Assembly (NCBI RefSeq): GCF_001911425.1
Contig: NZ_MPPL01000001.1
Location: forward strand, 355,095 to 419,094
Length of the DNA stretch: 64,000 nt
Direction: 5' to 3'
DNA from: Mucilaginibacter polytrichastri
GTDB lineage: Bacteria > Bacteroidota > Bacteroidia > Sphingobacteriales > Sphingobacteriaceae
Below, in pieces: positions 24,580 through 31,307 of the stretch (position 1 is the stretch's first letter; each line of letters opens with the position of its first letter). The position numbers and the translations under genes were made by a program. The notes beneath the pieces are model-generated. The model saw only the letters and a program-made list of their open reading frames with translations, had not been told where the DNA came from and made no database searches.

Positions 24580-24748
24580 AATAAATTATAAATGGTGTTA
24601 ATTGGATTTACTGTTGCAAAGTAGGGCGATATGCAAATGGACAGTTATTGATTTTATTCCAAAATAGTATAAAAATTAAATCAATTTTAATCTATTGATT
24701 ATCAGTGAAATAAAATTAATTTCAATTCTGTATCAGCCGAATGTTTGA

Positions 24749-24781
24749 TTTTGATACATTGTATTTCCAGTTTTGATACAT
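24749..24781. promoter_or_regulatory. Candidate HTCS operator: two TTTTGATACAT direct repeats
   Basis: TTTTGATACAT occurs at 24749-24759 and 24771-24781, exactly 22 bp apart, about two helical turns. An inverted partial copy (TGTATCAG) lies near 24730. AraC-type domains of HTCS proteins bind spaced direct repeats, so this is a likely target for the regulator encoded to the right. Confidence 0.55.
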
Positions 24782-24818
24782 GATGACACAAGTGGCAGCC
24801 TTTGGCCAGGGGTTATTA

Positions 24819-24851
24819 TTTGTATTGTAAAAATATTTATCGATACTTTTG
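24819..24851 (+). promoter_or_regulatory. Promoter of the HTCS gene
   Basis: TTTG at 24819-24822, 21 nt spacer, TACTTTTG at 24844-24851: a good match to the phylum consensus. Leader of about 65 nt to the start at 24923. Confidence 0.6.
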
Positions 24852-24922
24852 TATACATCCCCACCCAAAAGGATTGTATTAACCAATAAAACCGGGCTTA
24901 AACGTTTACTTAATATTTTTTA

Positions 24923-27685
24923 ATGGCTTTGCTTTATAAATTGCGCAACCTGTTATTGCCAACCTTATGTATAGTAATGTTGTTTACCGGCTGTAAAAAA
25001 GCCGACAAAACATCACAGTATACCATAGGCTTTTCGCAATGTGTGGGCTCAGACCTGTGGCGGCGCAATATGCTGGACGAAATGAAAATGGAGCTTTCTT
25101 TACATCCCGATGCCCGTTTCATTTATGCTGATGCCGATAACAGCAGCAAAAAACAAATTAAACAAGTAAAGCAAATGCTGGATGAAGGCATCGATCTGCT
25201 CATTATATCGCCCAATGAAGCACAACCTTTAACCGGTATAGTTGAGCAAACCTACAATAAAGGTATCCCGGTAATTGTAATTGACCGTAAAACGTCGTCA
25301 GACCTTTATACAGCGTATGTTGGCGCCGATAATTACCAGATTGGCAAAATGGCCGGCGAATATATAGGCAATAACTTGGGCAAAGGCAACATTGTAGAGG
25401 TGATGGGACTACCCGGTTCTTCGCCTGCAATTGAACGGCACAGGGGGTTTAGCGATGCCCTGGCTAAATTTAATAATATCCATATCAAAGCACAGGTATA
25501 TGGCGATTGGCTTAAGGACCATGCCCAAAAACAACTTTACCAGGTAAAGCCCGATTTAAAAACAGCCGATGCCCTGTTTGCCCACAACGATGTAATGGCA
25601 GGCGCATCCAGGGAGGTGCTAAACAACCTGCATTTAAACCACCATGTTAAAGTATTAGGAGTCGATGCTATGCCTGGAGCCGGCGGAGGCCTGCAAATGG
25701 TAGCATCAAAAACTATTGATGCCAGTTTAGTATACCCCACAGGCGGCAAAGAGGCCATTACCACCGCGTTCAGGATTCTGAATAAAGAAGCTTTTTCTAA
25801 AGAAAACATCCTGCAATCGCTTGTTATCGATTCAACCAATGTGCAGCTCATGAAAATGCAGTGGAACAAAATTAACAACCAGCAGAAGGATATTGAAAGG
25901 CAGCAATCGCTATTGGAAGAGCAGCGACAGGTTTATAACAGCCAGCAGTTGGTTTTAAATATTATTGTAATAACCTTGGTGCTGGCCATTGTTTTTGGAG
26001 GGCTTGCTTTTTACTGGCTGATGGAGAACCGAAAGATCAACAAAAGCCTGGAAGTAAAAAATAACGAAATTTTGCTGCAGCGCAACCAACTGATGGAAAT
26101 GTCGGCCAGGGCCGAAGTTGCTACCGAAGCCAAGCTGAACTTTTTTACCAATATCTCGCACGAGTTTCGTACGCCTTTAACGCTCATCCTGTCGCCGGTT
26201 GAGGATATGATGAAGAACGAGAAACTGAATATTATAGCCGGCAAAAATTTAAAGCTAATACATAAAAATACGTTTAGGCTGTTAAGGTTGGTTAACCAGT
26301 TGATAGACTACCGCAAAATTGAATATGATAAACAGCAAATTAACGCGTCGCCAAACAACCTGGTACATTTTGTTACCGACATTATGGATAGCTTTCAGCA
26401 CAATGCCCGTAAACGGAATATTACGCTGAGCCTGGTATCGGCAGAAAAAAATATAAGCGTTTGGTTTGATAGTAATATGCTTGATAAAGTTTTCTTTAAC
26501 CTATTATCTAATGCACTTAAGTTTATTAAAGATAACGGCCGCATCATAGTAACTTTTACCCAAAATACCAACGATGTTGAAATAGCCATACAGGATAATG
26601 GCATAGGCATGGAGCCCGAAGAAACTGAACATATTTTCGACCAGTTTTACCAGGCCGATAACGGCAATACAAAGGGATCTGGCTTGGGGCTTTCTTTATC
26701 TAAAGAGATTGTTTTGCTACATCATGGCTGCATTAAAGTAAGCAGTAAAAAATGGCATGGAACTATTTTTACCATTTCACTGCCACTGGGCAACCCTTAC
26801 AATTATAGTACCGGCCAACATTATAAACCGGTTAGCACCGCTGCCATTGACGAGCGCTCGCGCATTTATACTACCGACCTTGAACAAGACGAAATAAAAG
26901 TGGATTCGACAGGCCTTGGCAGCCCTAAAGAGCAATCTATCCTGGTAATTGAAGATAATGCCGATTTGCTGGGCTACCTTGCCGATAAATTGGGTGCCGA
27001 TTACGAGGTGTTCACGGCAGATAATGGATTGCAGGGTTTGGCAGAAGCGTTTGAAAAAGTGCCCGACCTTATTATATCAGATGTTGTACTACCAGGTATG
27101 TCGGGGAAAGTAATTACCGAAAACCTAAAAACAGATATGCGTACATCGCACATCCCGGTTATTTTGCTTACGGCGCAGGCCAGCGTAGAGCAGCAAATTG
27201 ATGGCATTAGCAGCATGGCCGATGTTTATATGGTAAAACCTTTTAATTATGATCAGCTGCTGGCAACAGTAAAAAACCTGCTTAAAAATAGGGTGATACT
27301 TAAAGAACATTTTACAAGCGATGTAAGTCATGGCAAAATACCGGCATCAAAATCGCTCGATAAAAAATTTCTTAACGATTTTACAGGTATTGTTGAGCAA
27401 AACCTAGCCAATGAAAACTTTAATGTAGATGATATCTGCAAAACCATCGGCATTTCGCGGGTACAGTTATATCGTAAAGTAAAAGCCCTGTTAGGTTGTA
27501 GCATTACCGATTACATTTTAAACCGAAGGTTAAAAAAAGCGAGATATCTGTTAACCCATGAAGGATATTCCATCTCCGAGATAACCTACATGGTAGGCTT
27601 TGCAAGCCCCAACTATTTTTCGACTGTATTTAAGGCGCAGTACAATTGTACCCCAAGCGAGTTTAAGCGCAAGCAGACTTCGTGA
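24923..27685 (+). CDS. Hybrid two-component regulator (HTCS) with periplasmic sugar-binding-protein sensor
   Basis: 920 residues. N-terminal export segment with a lipobox-like LFTGC (C24), then a LacI/ribose-binding-type sensor (about 33-310: YTIGFSQCVGSDLWRRNMLD, LLIISPNEAQPL, VIVIDRKT), coiled coil, membrane helix (about 342-368), HisKA with H413 (ISHEFRTPL), HATPase (about 510-625, NALKF and GSGLGLSLS), receiver with D720 (LIISDVVLPG), and AraC-type HTH (about 815-918). The layout equals the fructose-sensing HTCS type known from Bacteroides (BT1754). Divergent from the fructan operon, it should activate it on binding a monosaccharide, most likely fructose. Ligand is inference. Confidence 0.95.
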   Translation: MALLYKLRNLLLPTLCIVMLFTGCKKADKTSQYTIGFSQCVGSDLWRRNMLDEMKMELSLHPDARFIYADADNSSKKQIKQVKQMLDEGIDLLIISPNEAQPLTGIVEQTYNKGIPVIVIDRKTSSDLYTAYVGADNYQIGKMAGEYIGNNLGKGNIVEVMGLPGSSPAIERHRGFSDALAKFNNIHIKAQVYGDWLKDHAQKQLYQVKPDLKTADALFAHNDVMAGASREVLNNLHLNHHVKVLGVDAMPGAGGGLQMVASKTIDASLVYPTGGKEAITTAFRILNKEAFSKENILQSLVIDSTNVQLMKMQWNKINNQQKDIERQQSLLEEQRQVYNSQQLVLNIIVITLVLAIVFGGLAFYWLMENRKINKSLEVKNNEILLQRNQLMEMSARAEVATEAKLNFFTNISHEFRTPLTLILSPVEDMMKNEKLNIIAGKNLKLIHKNTFRLLRLVNQLIDYRKIEYDKQQINASPNNLVHFVTDIMDSFQHNARKRNITLSLVSAEKNISVWFDSNMLDKVFFNLLSNALKFIKDNGRIIVTFTQNTNDVEIAIQDNGIGMEPEETEHIFDQFYQADNGNTKGSGLGLSLSKEIVLLHHGCIKVSSKKWHGTIFTISLPLGNPYNYSTGQHYKPVSTAAIDERSRIYTTDLEQDEIKVDSTGLGSPKEQSILVIEDNADLLGYLADKLGADYEVFTADNGLQGLAEAFEKVPDLIISDVVLPGMSGKVITENLKTDMRTSHIPVILLTAQASVEQQIDGISSMADVYMVKPFNYDQLLATVKNLLKNRVILKEHFTSDVSHGKIPASKSLDKKFLNDFTGIVEQNLANENFNVDDICKTIGISRVQLYRKVKALLGCSITDYILNRRLKKARYLLTHEGYSISEITYMVGFASPNYFSTVFKAQYNCTPSEFKRKQTS

Positions 27686-27694
27686 TTAACATGA

Positions 27695-28408
27695 AGATTT
27701 AAGTTGGGTGACCCGCGTACCGTGAATTGGAAGGCTACTGCGCGGCACGGTTCCTTAATGGTAAATAATTATACCGAAGAGCGGGCGCAGCACATGTATT
27801 GCGTCATCGATAAATCGCGGGTAATGAAAATGCCTTTTGATGGTCTTAGCATGCTTGATCATGCCATTAACGCCAGTTTGGTCTTATCAAGCGTAGCGCT
27901 GTTAAAACAAGATAAAGCCGGGTTAATAACCATTTCAGATAAAAAAGGCGCGGTTATACCTGCCGAGCGAGGGCCTACGCAACTTAACAAAATAATGGAG
28001 GTGCTGTATAAAGAGAAAACGCGCTATACCGAAACCGATATGGACCTGCTTTATTCAACCATACGCGGCACATTAAAGCAGCGTAGCCTGGTTATGTTTT
28101 TTACTAATTTTGAGAGCCTATCGGGCTTGCAAAGACAATTACCTTATTTAAAACGTATTGCCAAATATCATTTACTGGTAGTAATATTTTTTGAAAATAC
28201 AGGTTTGCGCAATCTGAGCCGCCAGCCGGCCAACGATGTTGAAGGTGTTTATATAAAAACAATAGCCGAAAAGTTTATGTATGAGAAAAAACTGATTGTA
28301 AAAGAACTTACGCGCCACGGCATACAATGTATATTAACCCCACCGCAAAATTTAACCGTAAATAGCCTTAACCGGTACCTTGAAATAAAAGCGGCCCAAA
28401 AATTATAA
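27695..28408 (+). pseudogene. DUF58 family protein, 5'-truncated
   Basis: The open frame begins after a stop at 27692-27694 and enters at once into GDPRTVNWKATARHGSLMVN, then RAQHMYCVIDKSRVMKMPFD and GLSMLDHAINASLVLSSVAL. This is the second half of a DUF58 (von Willebrand A-like) protein, usually about 440 residues with two N-terminal membrane helices. About 200 residues and all membrane parts are missing. The only starts available are non-ATG (TTG at 27704). It lies 20 nt after the HTCS stop. So the fructan locus seems to have been joined to a broken chromosomal gene here. Normal members are often next to MoxR ATPases; none is here. Confidence 0.8.
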
Positions 28409-28475
28409 GCGGTTAATACGCCTCCACAAATAATGTAAAAACCAGCCACGTAAAATGGATGGCAACAATATATGC

Positions 28476-29555
28476 TCAGATTACCTTGATGATCATCCGT
28501 ATTTTATCATCAAGCTCTTGCACAGCCTTTTCCAGCATCAGCCATTCTTCCATCCCCTCATTTCTTCCATCCATTCTGATCAGATCCATTAACCCAAGTA
28601 TCGATGCCACTGGCTTACGTAGTTCATGAGATTGAATAAAGGCAATCTCATTGAGCTGCTCCGTCTGCGCTTTTACGGTGTTTTCGTGTTCTATTCTTTT
28701 ATTTACATCAGCTGTATTGACAGAAACGCCGATTATTTCGCCGGCAGGATTAAAAGCCGGCTCAAATTTTACTAACCTCCAATTATTTCTGCTTTGCCCA
28801 AGGTTGCGCTCATCATAAACAGCGGTACCTTTTAAAGCGGTCTGGTAATCTTTGTAAAAAAGATGGAGATTGTCAGGATGGATATAATCTATCATAGGTT
28901 TCCCTTTTTCCATCTGTCTTCCATAGGCGTTTATGACATGATTTCCCCAAGCTTTATTGAAGGCTAGTATTTCGAAATTTCTTCCAAGAAGCAAATGATG
29001 GTCCATAGAACTTTCAAAAAACGACCGAAGTTCGATTTCCGAACGTTTAGCCTCGTTGAACTGCTCTTTAAGTAAGTTCAAACTCTCATCAAAATCCATC
29101 AACTGCATGGCTTGTTTAGCCAAAATCATTAACATGAGTTGTTGGTTTTCAGTTAGCTGTCCGGGTATTTGGTTTATAACACATAAACTGCCGAGACGAT
29201 GACCATCGTTAGTTACTAAAGGGGCTCCGGCATAGAACCTAATATTTGGATCGTTGTTAACAAGGGGGTTATTAACAAACCTGCTATCCAATTTGGCGTC
29301 TGGTACAACAATCACCTCATCCTGTTCGATCACATGGTTACAAAATGCATCTTTGCGCAAAGTAGTTTCAAAATCAAATGCCTGTCTGAACTTGATATAT
29401 TGGGTATCCTTGTCAATAAGCGTGAGCAGCGCTGTTGGGGTACCGCAAATGGTAGCCGCTAAACGGATAATTTCCTTAAGTTCTTTTTCTTTGCTGAATT
29501 TCAGGTTTAAAAACCTGTGAACAGCCTGCAGTCTTTGTGTTTCCTGGTGAGGCAT
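28476..29555 (-). CDS. GAF-PAS protein with HisKA-like helix but no ATPase domain
   Basis: 359 residues. GAF domain (about 20-160, LAATICGTPTALLTLIDKDT and GAPLVTNDGHRLGSLCVI), PAS domain (about 180-295, SFFESSMDHHLLLGRNFEIL), and a HisKA-like helix with H310 in FIQSHELRKPVASILGL. It stops about 50 residues later without N, G1 or G2 boxes of a kinase ATPase domain. So it cannot phosphorylate itself and may act as an accessory sensor or phosphotransfer partner. Similar short GAF-PAS proteins occur in Sphingobacteriaceae. It is transcribed alone, converging with the truncated DUF58 gene. Confidence 0.8.
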   Translation of the reverse strand: MPHQETQRLQAVHRFLNLKFSKEKELKEIIRLAATICGTPTALLTLIDKDTQYIKFRQAFDFETTLRKDAFCNHVIEQDEVIVVPDAKLDSRFVNNPLVNNDPNIRFYAGAPLVTNDGHRLGSLCVINQIPGQLTENQQLMLMILAKQAMQLMDFDESLNLLKEQFNEAKRSEIELRSFFESSMDHHLLLGRNFEILAFNKAWGNHVINAYGRQMEKGKPMIDYIHPDNLHLFYKDYQTALKGTAVYDERNLGQSRNNWRLVKFEPAFNPAGEIIGVSVNTADVNKRIEHENTVKAQTEQLNEIAFIQSHELRKPVASILGLMDLIRMDGRNEGMEEWLMLEKAVQELDDKIRMIIKVI

Positions 29556-29754
29556 ATTTTAATAAGCTTCGATACCTTCTTTAGCATCGGTAATAGATTT
29601 CCATCGAGACAAATTTTTACTTTTAATCATCGCTGGGATATTTGGCTATAGGGCGATCACCGGTTGTGTTTTATTAATCAGATCGGTATCGCCAGCAAAA
29701 AGGGTTCATGATTGTGTAAGTTTTTGTTACGTTATTAGGGGAAACGTGGTTTGG

Positions 29755-30138
29755 TTACAATAAACAATTTGTCACAGAAACAGCCTGGCTTTTCATATCA
29801 AGATATGCCCATTCAGCCATGGCGTTTATTACTGTTTTCAAAGCAGTTCCGCTTTCGGTTAAAGTATAAGTTACAAACAAGGGCATTACCGTCTTTGCTT
29901 CGCGAATAAGCAATTTATCTGTTTGCAGTTGTTTTAGGTGTTGAATCAGCATTTTTTCGGTGATATGCGGCATTGCCTTTTTAAGTTCACTATATCGTTT
30001 GCTACCAGAAAGCAAATGGTAAAGAATGATTGGTTTCCAATGGCCGCCGATTTTATTCATAACGTAAGTCACCGGGCATTCATTCAGAACAATTTCCCGG
30101 TTGGCATGGTAAGTCGAGCTTTCTTTAATTTTAGTCAT
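29755..30138 (-). CDS. HxlR-family winged-helix transcriptional regulator
   Basis: 127 residues from the ATG at 30138 (MTKIKESSTYHANREIVLNE); the longer frame to 30204 adds the promoter region. HxlR signature: CPVTYVMNKIGGHWKPIILY, HLLSGSKRYSELKKAMPHIT, EKMLIQHLKQLQTDKLL. The conserved C21 ahead of the helix is used by some family members to sense quinones or aldehydes. It is divergent from an NmrA-type oxidoreductase with only 69 bp between starts, the usual pairing of regulator and target. It probably represses that gene by binding the GTACTT/AAGTAC sites. Confidence 0.92.
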   Translation of the reverse strand: MTKIKESSTYHANREIVLNECPVTYVMNKIGGHWKPIILYHLLSGSKRYSELKKAMPHITEKMLIQHLKQLQTDKLLIREAKTVMPLFVTYTLTESGTALKTVINAMAEWAYLDMKSQAVSVTNCLL

Positions 30139-30154
30139 ACGTACTCTGGGGTAA

Positions 30155-30189
30155 GTACTTGTTATAAAGTAAGTACAAATATAACTTTG
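30155..30189 (+). promoter_or_regulatory. Operator and promoter between HxlR and NmrA-type genes
   Basis: GTACTT (30155-30160) and AAGTAC (30171-30176) form an inverted repeat with a 10-nt spacer, as in HxlR-family operators. TAACTTTG at 30182-30189 is a -7 element with a TTG 20 nt upstream inside the operator, so a bound repressor would block the rightward promoter. Confidence 0.6.
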
Positions 30190-30207
30190 TACAACAAAAA
30201 ACAAAAT

Positions 30208-31101
30208 ATGAATTACCTCATCACCGGTTCATTGGGCAATATCAGCCTGCCCGTTACTAAAAGTTTAATTGCCGCAGGTCACACTGTAACTGTGATCAGC
30301 TCCAACGCAGATAAAAAAGAAAAGATAGAAACCCTCGGCGCCAAAGCAGCTATAGGGTCTGCTACAGACCTTGAGTTTTTGAAAGGAGTTTTTAAAGGTA
30401 AAGATATTGCCTATTTGATGATACCGAGTGATTTTTCCATACAAGATTACGGTGCTTTCCAGATTAAAGTTGCAGATAAATATGCAGAAGCTGTAAAAAC
30501 GGCTGGGATTGAGAAGGTCGTTTTGCTCAGCAGTATAGGAGCACATTTGCGTAAAGGCGCAGGCCCAATTGATGCATTAGGATACCTCGAAGCAAAGCTA
30601 AGCGAAATTCCTGGCCTTCACCTTAAAATTCTGCGCCCGTCATATTTCTTTAATAATTTATACAGCCAGATTGGTTTGATCAAGCAAGCAGGTATTGCGG
30701 GCAGCAATTTCGGTAATACAGAAGAAAAGCTGGTCTTAGTAGATACTGACGATATAGTAAGTGTGGCTGCGGAGCAATTAAAGACACCCTTTACCGATGG
30801 ACAAACGATTACCTATATTTCAAGTGACGAAAGAAAACCGGGTGAAATTGCTGCGATACTTGGCGCCGCAATTGGAAAAAATGAACTGCCATGGATTAAC
30901 TTCAGCGATGAAGACGCTTACACCGGAATGGTACAGGCAGGACTTAATCAGAGTTTTGCCGCGTTATATCGTGATATGGGACAATCCATCCGTAATGGCA
31001 AAATGCAGGAAGATTACTGGAAAAGTGCTAATGTTGTTAAAGGTACTTTTCGATTGGAAGATTTCGCTAACCGTTTTGCTGCTGCGTATGCAGAAAAGTA
31101 A
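30208..31101 (+). CDS. NmrA-like NAD(P)-binding oxidoreductase
   Basis: 297 residues from the ATG at 30208. Rossmann start MNYLITGSLGNISLPVTKSL (a TGxxGxxx variant), then IAAGHTVTVISSNADKKEKI and a VVLLSSIGAH motif at the position of the SDR active-site strand. The family reduces quinones or acts as a redox sensor. The divergent HxlR regulator supports a response to electrophiles or quinones, by analogy with qorR/qorB-like pairs. Upstream in-frame sequence (from 29938) belongs to the opposite regulator gene and is not part of it. Repeat C and a terminator follow the stop by about 80 bp. Confidence 0.88.
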   Translation: MNYLITGSLGNISLPVTKSLIAAGHTVTVISSNADKKEKIETLGAKAAIGSATDLEFLKGVFKGKDIAYLMIPSDFSIQDYGAFQIKVADKYAEAVKTAGIEKVVLLSSIGAHLRKGAGPIDALGYLEAKLSEIPGLHLKILRPSYFFNNLYSQIGLIKQAGIAGSNFGNTEEKLVLVDTDDIVSVAAEQLKTPFTDGQTITYISSDERKPGEIAAILGAAIGKNELPWINFSDEDAYTGMVQAGLNQSFAALYRDMGQSIRNGKMQEDYWKSANVVKGTFRLEDFANRFAAAYAEK

Positions 31102-31180
31102 TCGTCGTCGAGCCTTACCTTACTTGTTCTACAGCCTTCATTATGCATAGCTTTTAAATAGATTCCTATTCATTCCAAAA

Positions 31181-31260
31181 TTCATTTTTAAGTCTAAATA
31201 GGCAATTAAACGTAAATCAGATAGGAAATAGTTCGAGATTTGGACGGTAGCTACCACAGA
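31181..31260 (+). repeat. 80-bp dispersed repeat, copy C
   Basis: Gap-free match to copy B at 64 of 80 positions, and to copy A. In the shared frame it has TAG stops at two codons but keeps the AIKRKSDRK and FEIWTVATT words. Followed by a terminator. Confidence 0.8.
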
Positions 31261-31265
31261 TACAG

Positions 31266-31293
31266 AAACTCTTAGTGGAAGCTAAGGGTTTTT
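31266..31293. terminator. Terminator after repeat C
   Basis: AAACTCTTAG pairs with CTAAGGGTTT around TGGAAG with one G-T pair and runs into T5. It separates the NmrA-type gene from the convergent kinase gene. Confidence 0.75.
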
Positions 31294-31307
31294 GTACTTT
31301 CGTCTTT

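Larger units (their letters stand above)
24580..24922. other. Divergent control region of the fructan locus
   Basis: 343 bp between the transporter operon (leftward) and the HTCS gene (rightward). It holds the candidate operator repeats at 24749-24781 and the HTCS promoter at 24819-24851. A clear consensus promoter for the leftward operon was not found by eye. Confidence 0.6.

Noticed and set aside
29938..30207. N-terminal extension of the NmrA-type protein
   Set aside because: This part of the frame is antisense to the HxlR gene; the Rossmann motif starts at the ATG at 30208.
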